NCBI GenBank assembly: GCA_034231615.1
Contig: CM067298.1
Coordinates: 51,379,832 to 51,443,831 of the forward strand
Source: Meghimatium bilineatum
Lineage: Eukaryota; Mollusca; Gastropoda; Stylommatophora; Philomycidae
Reading direction: 5' to 3'
DNA length: 64,000 nucleotides
The notes beneath the pieces are model-generated. The model was not told the origin of the DNA and did no database searches. It worked only from the letters and a program-made list of their open reading frames with translations. Position 1 is the stretch's first letter. The number at the start of each line of letters is the position of its first letter. Made by a program: the position numbers and the translations under genes. Below, one piece after another: positions 35,501 to 46,846 of the stretch.

Positions 35501-37357
35501 AGGATGTTTTTGAGGGGTTCGATTCACGCATGGAGACGTTCGGTCGCAATAGACCTTGAGGATGCGTACAATAGTGTGTCCTTGGATATCTTGATGCACC
35601 AGCTGTTAAATCTTGCAGTTAATCCTTTTGTCGTGCATTGAGTTGGAGCCGCCCTGATGCACAGGATTGTAGTTCTTAAGTGTGGTAACTGGATATCTGC
35701 ACCAACGGTTATTAGACCTGGTCTGCCACAGGGATCGCCTCTATCTCCTGTACTTTTCAATGTATACACAGTACATATCGCTGGCAATCAAATCACAGGT
35801 GTTGACAGAACGATGTCATATGCTGATGATATCCTGGTGTATAGACAGGGCAGAAATCGAGAAGAGTACATCATGGAACTACAGAAGGAGCTGGACAGAC
35901 TGACAAATTGGTGTTGAGATACGGGAGCAGTAGTTAATCCGTCTAAGGCATTCGTGACGTGGTTTTCCTTGAACAATCACATGGTAAAGATACCCATGCC
36001 ACAAGATTCGTTGTCCGGGAAAAGTTTAGAAAGACCTAGCACAATGAGATATCTGGGTGTGTTTTTTGACAGAAGCCTGAGTTTCAGGGAACATGTTGAC
36101 CACATTATCATAAGGGCAGGCAAAGGCTTAGCAGCAATGAAGGTTATGGCTGCTGCGCAGTGTGAGCAAAGATTGTTATTTCTTTTGTACCAGGGTTTGG
36201 TTGTGGCTGTGGTGGAATATGCGCTGGCAATTCTGACTCTTAGCCAAGCTCAGATCGAAAGACTGGATAGAGTCCAGAATGCAGCAATGCGTATCATTCT
36301 GGGATGCACAAGAGACATGTCGACAAAGCTATGTAATACCTACTTGACTGCCCAACAGCTGAGCATAGATTACAGTATTGCTGTGCACGGGCATACCTTC
36401 AAATACATGCAGATATGGAACACCCGTTGCATCCCGAAATACGGAAAGTTAAAGGCAGCAGACTCAAGAGAGGAAGGTCGTGGAGGGGACGTACTGAGGA
36501 TGTCATAGAAAGCGTGTGCAGATTACAGGATGTGGCAGCAGCTTCGGAATGGATAGATCTACCCACAGATTTCGAAACTTGTTTGAGAGTTTTAATATCA
36601 CTTAGCAGGGAATGCAGAGAATGGTGTCCCACAGCTGTGGAGAAAGAAGTGCAGGCTTTAATCAGTGAGAATACCAAAGAGGGGGATGTGATTATATACA
36701 CTGATGGATCTGTAATTAGGCATGTTCGCAGTGCTTGGGCCTTTACAGCTCAGTGCGCAGGTAAAACTATCAAGGAGGAAAATGGTGCCTTTGCGGTCAC
36801 TATGAGTAGTATGACCATGGAGTCTATGGCGGTGACCAAGGCATTTGAGTGGCTACACACAGAAGGTAACGCAGGTCTGCATCTTGAGTGACTCTATGAG
36901 TATGATTAAGAAGGTACAAGTGAGTCTCGTTCGCGAACAGTGGATTGAGGCCTTGAGAAAGGCGAGCTTGAAAGTGGTTACATTTATTTTCGTGCCGGGA
37001 CATGTGGGCATTCGAGGCAATGAAAAAGCGGATCGACTGGCATCGTGTGCGATTGTGGCACAGGGCGATGGGGCAATGGATCGAGCTGACGTTTTGAACT
37101 CCTTAAGACATATAACACGCGAGAGTGAGATTAATGTGGATGATGATTCCTTTTCAATGGCTAGGATTAAAGATCAGGGATTGAAATGCGGTGTTGCTAG
37201 AGGTGAACATTTTGGAGGGTGCAGAAGAATGATGGTCAACCAGCATAGGACCGGTATTGTCAGCAGAAGTGTGATGGCGGATACACTCAAGGAGAGATCG
37301 GAGCAACTATGGATGTGTTCAGTTTGCAGTGATGATGATCCAACGACTAACTAACTA
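29516..37357 (+). mobile_element. LINE A, full-length-looking non-LTR retrotransposon split by LINE B
   Basis: Flanked by the 11-bp duplication 'actgtggaata' (29505-29515 and 37358-37368). An ATG at 29745 starts a basic N-terminus (MAANIKRPKRGGSKRKSHRA) that runs into an AP-type endonuclease: EADVIALQETQLGES, QILFCGDFNAKGTSWGN, and GHHGSNHLP in place of SDH. One in-frame TGA lies at 29868-29870. RT follows at 35160-35920 (GLPQGSPLSPVLFNVYT, MSYADDILVY), then the thumb, RNase H at 36690-37060 (IIYTDGSVIRHVRSAWAF, VPGHVGIRGNEKADRLA) and a (CTAA)n end. Several frame changes, so inactive. Own length is about 3.8 kb. No separate ORF1 is seen. Confidence 0.93.
30143..34176 (-). mobile_element. LINE B, complete-length non-LTR retrotransposon nested in LINE A
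   Basis: Flanked by 'atcatgattgt' (30132-30142 and 34177-34187), which falls inside LINE A's endonuclease reading frame. In reverse: leader 33980-34176, endonuclease (LNIMHWNAEGVRNKKTK, VGDFNSHSQSWGY, LGGSDHRSV), RT (YRPISLTNCVCKTMERM, VPQGSVLSPTLF, MYADDLVVWC with the active-site DD intact), RNase H (VYTDGSATRAVKNGGAGVYI, WIPSHCGIPGNDEADRLA), a CxC..H..C cluster (LCLCGQAAQTAEHILQDC), and a GAA-type tail at the low end. About five frame breaks. Length is 4,034 bp and it shares both ends with LINE C. Confidence 0.94.
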
Positions 37358-37765
37358 ACTGTGGAATACTTTATAATCACAAATGAACTTACCTTTAATA
37401 ATTTGCAAATTTCCAGCAGTTTAATCATTGATTTCACTGAATATACTATTAGCAAATAGTATAATAAACATGATTCATTGTCTTGTCGCTTCAACACGAT
37501 GCAGAAAACTACAAATTCCTCGAATTTCCGTGACAAAATCACTTCATATCAGCGTGCCACCAATTTAAACAAAATTGAAGTAAAATGTATACCCAATGTT
37601 GCCATCAGATTGTCAAAAAGATACAAAATTTTTGGAAATTGTTTTTTTCCGTTCAACATTGGGTTTTCCGAATCTGGCGGTAGATTTCGGCTTCAGCGAT
37701 CAATATATGCTAAATTCCAGCGAAATGCTTCTCCCAAATTGTATACACAGCGTGCTAAAGGTTAA

Positions 37766-38124
37766 AAAAGCAGTATAAAAAATTGCAATTGAATGTTCTG
37801 GCTCGCTGTTTGTCACTGTTGATTTGACATTCGAAAAACACATTTCTGTAGCAGTCTTTATGCTTTAAAATGCCAGAAAGTATCAATATTTAATACCATT
37901 TGTTTCTTAACCAAATTAATATAATATGAACTGAACAAACAAATAAAGCATGCATGTCGCATAAAATGTCAGTCCATTCAAGACTAGACATAGACCAAAA
38001 TACAATGTAATTTTATTTGATGCCAGTATGTAGCACCCATGTTAAATATTGTCTTTATGTAATTCTATAAATAAATGAATTTTCTAATAATATTTAAACA
38101 AATAAAATACAAGGAAAACAAAAA
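37766..38124. other. No gene recognised (CSK intron 2)
   Basis: AT-rich. It is the continuation of the DNA into which the MITE inserted; no clear Tigger sequence on this side. Confidence 0.4.
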
Positions 38125-38608
38125 ACACAACAAATAATAAAACATAGAGATGTCACTTAACTACCATGCAGATCAGGTCTGTTCAACATTAGGCCTAGAG
38201 ATATTCCATTGGACACAACCCTAATTAATCCATTGTCCTAGTGCCATATGAAAGTGATGAAATGTCTTGCTCTATTCTCTGAAAGACATTGCATGAAATA
38301 TGGCGTCGAAAATAAATGCAACAGAAGTCCTTCCAGCAAAACCAGCATTCAAATACAATCATACCTTCTCCATTTTACAACGTAACCTAAAGGAATGAAA
38401 GTGGGAAGTGTGACATATTCCAACCTTCGAATGATGTGAATCTATCGCCACAGGAGCCTTACTTCATGTAGTTCCGTACTGATGAAACGAGGCATAGCAA
38501 CAGTGGATCGGCATGCTGTAAGGTCTTTAGTGACATATATTCGTTAGCATATCCACCTGATCTGCATCGTAGTTAAGTGACATCTCTATGTTTTATTATT
38601 TGTTGGGT
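38125..38608. mobile_element. MITE with 54-bp terminal inverted repeats
   Basis: Arms 38125-38178 and 38555-38608 are inverted with only two or three mismatches ('catagagatgtcacttaact' and its complement). The whole is 484 bp, without ORF. The right end abuts a 5'-truncated LINE at 38610. Superfamily unknown. Confidence 0.88.
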
Positions 38609-38609
38609 T

Positions 38610-39590
38610 TTTTTGGTAGTTTTTCCAGCTGGTTCCCAGTAACAACGGGAGTAAAACAAGGATTATTTTTGTCCCCAAATACTGTTTTGCATCGCGATTG
38701 ACTGGGTGATGAGGAAATGCACAGACCAAAAACAACTAGGAATCAAATGGGTAAACAACAAGACCCTGGAAGATCTAACCTTCGCAGATGATATTGCTCT
38801 ACTGAGTTCAACACACCAAGATTTCCAAGAAAAAACAGAAAGACTCACAGTTTTTGCGCAACAGATATGTCTTCAAATAAACACACATAAAACAAAAATT
38901 ATGAACTTTACCGGCCTGACAGAATCAATTAAACTAGATGATAATATAATAGACAAGGTTTCAAATTTCGTATATTTGAGAAGCAAGATAACAGCAGACG
39001 GGGATACCAACTCAGAAATCAAGACTCGAATCGCTCTCGCCTCCAACGTCTTCAACAAACTCTCAAACATCTGGAGATCAAAGATCAAAAGTAAACACAT
39101 TAAACTGCGACTATTCAATGCAAGTGTGATTCCATCTTTGACATATGGATGTGAAAGTTGGAAATCTACCGCAATAATGGATAAGAAGTTAGTCGCCTTT
39201 GAGAATAGATGCCTCAGAAAAATCACAAATATTAATTGGAAAGATTTTAAATCAAACGACATACTAAGAGAGGAGACAAAACATGAATATGTGACATACA
39301 TCATCAGATAACGTCATACACCGAACATACATCAGCCACATACTTAGAATGAAGGAAAACAGAATTCCTCAACAATGTGGACACCAGACGGGAAAGAAAA
39401 CAGGGAAGACCAAAAACAACGCTCAGAAGAACTGTTATGAATGAATTAAAATCAACAGGCATAAATGCACATGACCTGCAAACCTTGGCAACTGACCGAC
39501 AGGCATGGAGAATTATGACATCCACCCTATGTGCCAAACTCGTCAAAAGAGGTACTGACTTACTGATATCCACACAACTGTAGTGTTGTA
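38610..39590 (+). mobile_element. 5'-truncated LINE (RTE-like), RT core to 3' end
   Basis: Begins at the RT block VTTGVKQGLFLSP. Then IDWVMRKC, LEDLTFADDIALLSSTHQDF (active site FADD), FVYLRSKITADGDTNSEIKT, SLTYGCESWKSTAIMDKKLV, and after a frame change GRPKTTLRRTVMNELKSTGI and DRQAWRIMTSTLCAK. The longest ORF is 38706-39311 (201 codons). It has few breaks and is relatively young. Confidence 0.88.
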
Positions 39591-39689
39591 AAGGTTAACT
39601 AAGTACCATATAATTTTACAGTGCATGCTTCCAGCTATTTAGCTCTTTCTAGTGTGGTGTATTTATACTCACAGTCGTCAAGTATCTTA

Positions 39690-39960
39690 CCTGATGCAGC
39701 AAATAATATAAGTTAATCAAAGAAAGCTGATGTGGGTTAGGCATGTCACCTATCATAAACACTTGAAGGGAATAGTGGAGAGCAGAAGAAGCAGCGAGGA
39801 ATAAATAATTATGAATTGACAACATTAATGAATGGACAGGAACTGAGTTCTACATACTCATCCGCACCGCAGAGAACTTAAAACGGAGATCTCTGTGTGT
39901 TGACACATCATCTACAGTACCCCTGCAACCCTAAAGGGTTCTTGGACATAATACTATAAC
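39690..39960 (+). mobile_element. Worn LINE 3' end
   Basis: 'atgtgggttaggcatgtcac' (W.GHV), 'gtggagagcagaagaagcag' and 'cctgcaaccctaaagggttc' match in order the C-terminal and 3' end of the LINE at 8650-9300. Confidence 0.65.
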
Positions 39961-40035
39961 TATAGGTCTACTGCAAATTTAACTTGTTTTGTGGAGGTAT
40001 TTTCTTGTTTTAATTAATATAATTTTTGTTTGGAG

Positions 40036-40138
40036 ATGTTTACCAGGGTACATATAAAGATCAGATAGTTGCAGCCAAACAGCTGAAAGATAAAGAGAGA
40101 GGAGAACAGCCTTTCCTACTTGAAGCAGCTATTATGAC
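40036..40138 (+). CDS. CSK: CSK-family kinase, exon 3 (rest of glycine loop, catalytic Lys)
   Basis: Reads (D)VYQGTYKDQIVAAKQLKDK, then ERGEQPFLLEAAIMT. AAK supplies the ATP-anchoring Lys (VAVK in CSK) and the E of LLEAAIMT the alpha-C Glu. The acceptor is 'ttttgtttggag|at', not the more obvious 'taccag' 20 bases on. Only the first choice restores GDVY and keeps phase with exon 2. The donor is 'atgac|gtaagt', leaving two bases. Confidence 0.93.
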
Positions 40139-41349
40139 GTAAGTTCATTAATCTGTATAGCTAAAATGTATATGAGAAGGGGTGCATGCATTTTACATGT
40201 TGAGTTATTTAAATGAATTACCTAAACTACATTACTTATTTTATTACTTAGATGAGATATGCTTTTCATAACATAATCTTTATGCTTATGATGAGCTCAT
40301 CTTGATTTTGGAGGAGTTGACCTGCTGCGGCCAAGGATATATTTAACACTTTGCTGACCCACAATTCATAGCATACTTATCTCCCATTACCAAGGGTGTT
40401 TGCACATTTTTTAGACATTGACATGATCAATCTTTAAAAATTCATATAAATCGAACTCGTGCGAGATAGCCTCTAAACTTTCTATGTGTTGTAATGAAGA
40501 GGATATACAGTCACATCTAATTTTATCATAAATCCATTTTGAGATTCCTGCGTGCACAGCACGGGATTTACCCCTCTAGTTACTCCCCCCAAACTTAATT
40601 TGCAATACTGGGTACTCAGCATTCTGCATCACAAGAAGAACTGTAAAGTTGAACCACTCTGGTGCAATTACTCAATTTCCAAGCATTGTCTACGCAAATA
40701 AACATTTTTTCTTATTTTTAATTCACTAATGCAAGCATTTTTTACATTCTGGTTGTTGCGGCATGCCTTCTGGCCAAATGCATCTAACATCTACAATTTG
40801 CTATTGAAGACTATGGATGTAGGAGGGCCTGGCCAGTTTTAGGTTCCAGCTTGACTGAATTAAGTCTGATCTCACCAAGGAACTAGCCATGATGGGGCCA
40901 CAAAGTACACATTTTTCTATTTCTGGATGCACTGTGTATAGGTACTTTAGGACTTTGATTAATAGATTATCCCTATAATTCACACAAGAACAATGTGAAC
41001 TTGTACCCCCATACAAATTTGAATTGCATTTCCCCCCCCCCCCCCCATAATTTGTCATTGTTCAGTTTTTTATGAGATCTAAGTAGATATAAACAAAGAT
41101 GGGTAATGAAATGTCATCATTAAAAATTGACAGGTTAAAATTAATAAATATATATAAATAATATATATCTCTCTATTGAAGACAGATATCTGCTTACTAT
41201 CTGGTTCTGAATTATTTAATTTTTTAAAAATACAGCAGATTTTATTCAGCAAGTGGTTTATCAATGTGAAAAAAAATAGTTTCAATTAATATAAAATCAG
41301 TAAGTGCAGTGGATCATGGGAAAACATGCTGTTACGCTTTCAATGGCTG

Positions 41350-41350
<1 letters not shown>
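40139..41350. other. CSK intron 3, first half
   Basis: No gene. 40805-40890 ('ggcctggccagttttaggtt', 'ctagccatgatgggg') resembles the 5' leader of LINEs B/C. A C run lies at 41033-41047. Confidence 0.5.

Positions 41351-41351
<1 letters not shown>

Positions 41352-41430
<79 letters not shown>
41352..41430. repeat. (TA)n microsatellite
   Basis: About 78 bp of TA repeat directly left of element P. Confidence 0.95.
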
Positions 41431-41433
<3 letters not shown>

Positions 41434-42600
41434 CATAGTGGGGTGCAAAGGGAACGCATTGCTCTAGGCAGACCCAGGGTTAGCAGATAACCAAGATCCC
41501 AAATGTACCTCCACGCGGTGCACCCTGGAAACAGAAATACAGCAGCTCGTGCTGATTCTGGCCAAATAATTTGGGGATCGTGTCCGAGAATGTGGAGGTA
41601 GCAGATGGAAAGAGATTTGACTGCACAAGAGACAGACAATATCTCCGACACCACCAGCAGCACCACATATAGCGACACTGTCGACATACAGTGAAGCTAG
41701 TCAGTCCAGTCCGAACATTGGAGGGGCGGCCAATGTAAAATGCACGTAAAGGTAGATGCATGACGAGAGACAAATATATTTCATACCGAGTACAATGAAA
41801 GGGCAGAACAGCGCTAGAGGGCAGCGCGAACTGCAAATAGAAAATGAAAAGTTCCTAGGAAAGGGGAACTACAAGCTCCGTCAGCTCGAGACGAGCTTCT
41901 AGCTACCTGTGTTCCTTACAGGCAGAGACACAGACCGATTCATTGACGTTTGGTAAAGCAAGTAGACCTAATCCAACTCTAATGTCGAGCCTTCCTAAAC
42001 CGGAAATATGCTCGCGAAGAGAAAGGGTTCCGTACTCGATGCGCTCAGGCACAAAAGGGACAACGATTTAGCCCTGGCCCAACGATTTAGCCCTGATGGG
42101 CTCAGGCGCTATTGGGACAAGGACGCTCAGCTCGAGAACGCCTTGCTCTCAAACGCGTGGTGTAAGACTTGAACTTGGACAAGGGGTACACGATGTCGGT
42201 GAATGACACCTTGGCTAAGAGGGCGAAAGAGCCAGGGTCCAACTCTTCTGTTGAGTTCTTCCCCCTAAGGAACCAGGCTCACGGATGAGAAACGGTTCAG
42301 TACCCAATGGGCACAGGCACAGCACGTCCAATTACACGAGGCAAGTTCATAGACAGTGGAACACCTCGTTCGAGTCAGACGAGAGCACAAAATCGTCTGG
42401 GCGAAGAGTCTCCACTACGCGTGCCTGGAGACAGATAGAGAGGCTGTCACAGGCTAAGGGTAGCCCACCCGAATTGTCAAGGCATGCTGAAATCTGATGT
42501 GCTAGGCCTACAAGGCGCATAACGGTGGCACAACGTAATTATGCTCCTGGCGGAAATCGCACGGATATCCGTCATGGTTACAATGGAGCGAACGAAAAAC
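41431..42600 (+). mobile_element. Element P: 1.15-kb GC-richer, ORF-less repeat
   Basis: Base composition jumps against the surrounding AT-rich intron. No ORF with a recognisable domain. It has an internal short duplication ('caacgatttagccctg' twice near 42061-42100). Near its end it carries the core module 'gctgaaatctgatgtgctag' and 'aaggcgcataacgg', and it finishes at 'aaacaaacaaacaaaag', an A-rich tail like that of a retroposed RNA. Diverged partial copies lie at 5550-5935 and 61080-61200. A long SINE-like or non-autonomous retroposon is my best reading. Confidence 0.7.
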
Positions 42601-42820
42601 AAACAAACAAAAGAATAGTAATTTCATTAATGTTTTATTAATAGCACTGTAATAATACATCTTAGTTCAGGTTTATTTATCTGTGTTACCATTGCCCACT
42701 TGTCTTTCTCAGATTTCTCTTATATTGTGGTTATTTGATTTATACAATCTACAATAAAATAAATTTAGTTTAATAACATCACCTTGTGTAATTGTACTTC
42801 TTTCTTATGTAATATTACAG

Positions 42821-42976
42821 ATCCTTGAAACATGCTAATGTGGTGCAAATAATAGGAATTACGGAACATAAAATTATTTTAGTGACAGAGTTTATGGAGA
42901 AGGGAAATCTTCTTGAATATCTGCAAACTAGAGGCCGCACTGCCATCACAAGCAGAGATCAGATCAGTTTTGCCTG
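42821..42976 (+). CDS. CSK: CSK-family kinase, exon 4 (N-lobe end, hinge)
   Basis: Reads SLKHANVVQIIGITEHKIIL, VTEFMEKGNLLEYLQTRGRT and AITSRDQISFAW, matching CSK [33 protein letters not shown] and LKFSLD. T at the hinge gate and the EFMEKG hinge are visible. The acceptor is 'tatgtaatattacag', the donor 'tgcctg|gtaata'. Two bases (TG) join the next exon's G to make Trp. Confidence 0.95.
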
Positions 42977-43225
42977 GTAATATTTTCCCAGCTGTCAATA
43001 TTTTTAAATCAGTAATTTCTTCTGTGCTCATCAGCTATGCAAAGTGTACTTATCTCCCATTAAGCGAGAGTGAACATTATTGAAAAAATCACAGTGCTAT
43101 CTTTAAAATTTGTACGAAAAATGAAATCGACATAGAGCTATGAAATATTTGATGTCATAATAAATATATGCATTTGTGTGAAGGAATTTTAAAACCCCGA
43201 GTTCTTTCAAGAGCTAAATCAATTT

Positions 43226-43370
43226 TATTAAAACGCTACGCATGTGGTTGCGTCTGTGGGTCTCACCAGACATACCACCCATGCAACAGAAAACCTTAGT
43301 GGATGACATGCCGTTATATTGAGGTTATCTTCTTATAGAAGCTTCATGGCATGTCATCTATACAATTATG
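43226..43370. mobile_element. MITE-Q copy
   Basis: Reverse complement of 20633-20788: 'gtctgtgggtctcacc', 'catgcaacagaaaacctta', 'gatgacatgccgttatattg' and 'ggcatgtcatctatacaatt'. A stem of 'gatgacatgcc' against 'ggcatgtcatc' could form. Confidence 0.7.
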
Positions 43371-44985
43371 TTTTTATTTTGTTGTTGAAATGTGTTTCAT
43401 GTTTATCTGAATATATATGTATGCACCCTCTGTTGTTGGGAGGGAACCAGAGATGTACTGTGCAACACTGGGGAGGAGGAAACTGACATCACTATTTTTC
43501 CTATGGCTGAGGCCCATCATAGAGGCACAGTGACTCAGGACATGACAATCCTTTTGACTTGAACATTTGGTTGCATGCCTGGAGCAATAGAATAGTTCAG
43601 CATAACCAGTAGTCAATTGGTGGCGGGGAATGAACACAGTGAACCCTATCTTGGCTACAGTGGCTAGGGGCAGTGCATAGGTTGAAACCTACCTTCCTGG
43701 AGTTGTGATAGTTATTCTCTGGCTCTGTCCCAGGGTGGGACAAAAATCCACAGACTTCCCAGCAATATAATGCCATTTAATGGCATTTGGTCAAAGGGCA
43801 TGAGCCCATGGACTGCTGGATCAGAAACCAACCAATCAACCATTAAAATGCTAGGCGACATTTTATATGACTTTCAGTGTAGACCTAGTGAACACACTCA
43901 CCTGCTCGAAAATTCTGAATTATTAAAGGATTCACCCACAAACCATGTCAAAGCACTCTATTTCATTTGTGCAGCCATATTTTAAGGATGTAGTATCCAG
44001 AATATGCTATTTTTATTAATATTGTTGCTACTGTTAAATAAACAACAATTAAATCAATTATTATTGATTATTTTTAAAATTCATATTTAGTAATACTGCA
44101 ATTTAATACACACACACAGACACACACCCTCCCCCCATGTTGAAATAAAAATTATTATAGGTCTAGCTAGTCCTCGATAAATAATTAACATATAGTTGAC
44201 AATGTAGACTCATTTTATGTTATAAAATGAAGTGCACAATTGATTATCATAAATAATTTTTTAAAGATAATAAAATTAGCATTTGTTTGCAGATTTACAC
44301 TCATTATCTAAATTCTATAGCCACAATACTAGGTTGAACTATTTTAAGGACTAACTGAACTAACGCATGGCTTACTTTGCTGTCATGGAGGATACTTTGT
44401 TCATAGTGCAAAATTAGTATAATTGTACTAATTAATTACAATAAATAATAAACTACAACAAAGAAAACCCGCTTCCTTGGCTACATTTTTCCATATACAT
44501 CATTGTCATCTTGAACTTCGTATTGTTTTATTGTTTACATGTCAATAGTATATCTAGTGCCTTTGTGGTGTCAACATTGTTTTCATTGTTTTTCACTGTT
44601 TGGTTTATATATTCCTGAGAAAGACCTGACATTTCGAAACATTGAAAATATCTTGTGTATTGCAATTTGTATGTTTTATTGTTTACTACTCATAACCCCT
44701 TAGTTTTAGTGATAGTCCATCGTATTCAAGTGGAACTTTCTAAAAACCTGTGCTCTACGTAAGTACTAACAAATAAGCAGGTACAGTATTAATTTTAAAA
44801 TGTGGAAATTTTGTTTATTAAACGCAAAGTACACACCAATTAAGAATCGTAAATACAACTTTAGGCTATGGTTACGACTATAATTTATAATAGGCCTATT
44901 AGTATATTTTTTTCTCTTGAATATTCGTTCATCACAACTAATTAATACTAGAAATACATTAGTATTAATAGCACAAATAAGCACT
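43371..44985. other. No gene recognised (CSK intron 4)
   Basis: A reverse ORF 43374-43637 (HATKCSSQKDCHVLSHCASM) reads like a repeat-derived fragment but I cannot name it. The rest is AT-rich; a CA run near 44108-44128. Confidence 0.4.
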
Positions 44986-44989
44986 GTAT

Positions 44990-45235
44990 CAATTAATACA
45001 AATGTATATATTAAAGACATGACACCTTGTTGAAGACCTTACTTGAGAGTAAAGTTGAGCGGAGGCGAACAAGAGGTTGGCAAAGATACAAGTGGGAGAG
45101 TAACTACATGAGATGGATAGGTTACAGTCTAGCCTAGTAAACCACCATGATAATAGACAAGGGATGTTGGAGGTCTCTTGGATGTTGGTTGCAGCCAACC
45201 TTCGTTGTGGAGATGGCACTTAATGATGATAATTA
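44990..45235 (+). mobile_element. Worn LINE 3' end
   Basis: Forward reading LLESKVERRRTRGWQRYKWE and NYMRWIGYSLA, then WRSLGCWLQPTFVVEMALND, fits the GRPR.RW.DNI..W.G.S C-terminus of LINEs. It finishes with an ATGATGATAATTA tail. Confidence 0.7.
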
Positions 45236-46719
45236 AAGCAAATAAAAAGAAAACATACCATTACTATACAACAATACATTTGTAGAATTTTATCATGACT
45301 ATTTACTTCACACATGAAATTCCTAATCATGACACATATCTGGGTCGTGTTTTCTGAAAGAATTTCATCGGTTGAAATGGTTATATTTAAAAATATTTTT
45401 TATTAATGTTGCCATACTAAATCATTTTAATTCAATAATTTAAATATTGTGTTTTTAAAATATTTTTTGTAATCAGAGAATCAACTTATCTTATTTGAAT
45501 TTTCTTGACTTCTTAAACATTAATTGCACAAAAATAACTTACTATCTACTATTTATATAAAGGAAAATGAGATTTCTGTGCACACAATAATAATTGGGCT
45601 TCAGAAAAGCTAACTGGTTTTTCTAAAGCCTGTAGGTAATTATTATGGTAAAAATGGAGTAAAGCAATAAATTTCAGACAGTTTGGAAACAGGATTGTCA
45701 TCCACAGCAGCTCTTTTATATGCTATTAGAAATCTTATCACAGCATGAAAAATAAGGAAAACAAAAAACTTCTCTAAATACAAGAACAATTTAATGTAAT
45801 AAAGAGTCTTAGAAATAAAATGTTATAAAAACAAAGCATGTAATAGAGTCGTAAGCGTTATCAGAGTTTAGTGCTTTTCAATGCGAAGCAGATATGAAAA
45901 AAATAGTTCAACTTTGCCTTTCTTTCTGGCTTTTTTCTATTGTTTGACTTAAAAAACACAATTTAGATTTGGCATAGATGCTGTAGATTTTTCAATAAAC
46001 ATGGAATGGATCCAACTTTACATTTTTTGATTCTGTGAGTTTGATAATGTCATCTGCATTAGATTTATGTACTCCCCAACAATACTTGCCTGTGAGATAC
46101 ACATTGCTGTAAATTTGAAAATCCTTACTAGTTGACATCTATGCAACACCTGTTTATCTGTTTCCCAAGAAACAACTGATACTTAGAGCAGAGGTGAGTT
46201 GCAGAAAATTGATACACCATTCTCTTAATTGACACACAGTGATTACATCATGGAAAAACATTGCACAAGAGATATAACACGTAATAATAATTGAAAGGGA
46301 CATCATTTATGTTAACATATAATGAAATACTGTTATTATGTACATATTCTGTCAGTCGCGGCCAATTCATTATATCGGTTTCAATTGTACTATCTAGCTA
46401 TTAAAAGTATTATCTATTATTGAGCTGCTGAGCTCAAAACTATTTAGCAGTTAATGCCAAGTTCTTGTTTTTTGTTACTTGTGTGGTATTATAATGATAG
46501 TAATTATTTGAGGGTCTGGTAACAGATTTATTCCCTCTGAGAAGAGTTTTGGTTTGTGTTAGGAAGCTGTGATATTTTTTAAATTAACAAGTGAAATAAA
46601 TTGCCATATCTAATGAGTAAAAAGTATATATTTTTAAGAATACATTTTTGTGCTTAAGTATTTCTTTTGTGCAGTTCTTGAATAGCAACTAATATTCATA
46701 CTATCCAAGAACTGCACAG
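45236..46719. other. No gene recognised (CSK intron 4, 1.5 kb)
   Basis: Very AT-rich. A 13-base inverted pair 'tgtgcagttcttg'/'caagaactgcaca' sits at about 46672-46718. No repeat family or exon. Confidence 0.4.
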
Positions 46720-46805
46720 AATAGCTTTGAACAGACAGAATTGGAGAGATCTGACCTCTGCCCTATGTGCTGACTTCAGCGCAAAAGGAAAATGAATGAA
46801 TGAAT
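46720..46805 (+). mobile_element. LINE 3' tip
   Basis: Reads HRIALNRQNWRDLTSALCAD and FSAKGK before a stop and an (AATG)n tail. The same ending is seen in the LINE at 38610-39590 (DRQAWRIMTSTLCAK). Confidence 0.65.
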
Positions 46806-46846
46806 TTCTTTTTGGGTCATTAAAATTTATGTTTTCTACTTGTTAG

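Larger units (their letters stand above)
29174..37761. mobile_element. piggyBac-type MITE, copy 1, split by LINE A
   Basis: Flanked by TTAA (29170-29173 and 37762-37765). The ends are inverted: left 'cctttagcgcgctagtttac', right 'tacacagcgtgctaaagg'. TTAA targets with CCT..AGG ends are the piggyBac signature. After removing LINE A and one target copy the MITE is 735 bp, against 733 bp for copy 2 at 50900-55709. There is no transposase, so it is non-autonomous. Confidence 0.88.

Noticed and set aside
38470-38510. Hammerhead-like 'ctgatgaaa' inside the 38-kb MITE
   Set aside because: The flanking bases cannot form the stems needed, and the conserved second GAAA core is not placed correctly.
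40036-40060. A missing microexon of about 11 nt between kinase exons 2 and 3
   Set aside because: The apparent gap in the glycine loop disappears when the upstream AG at 40034-40035 is used as acceptor.
43374-43637. Reverse ORF with HATKCSSQKDCHVLSHCASM
   Set aside because: Reads like a repeat-derived fragment, but no second copy in the window and no family that I can name.
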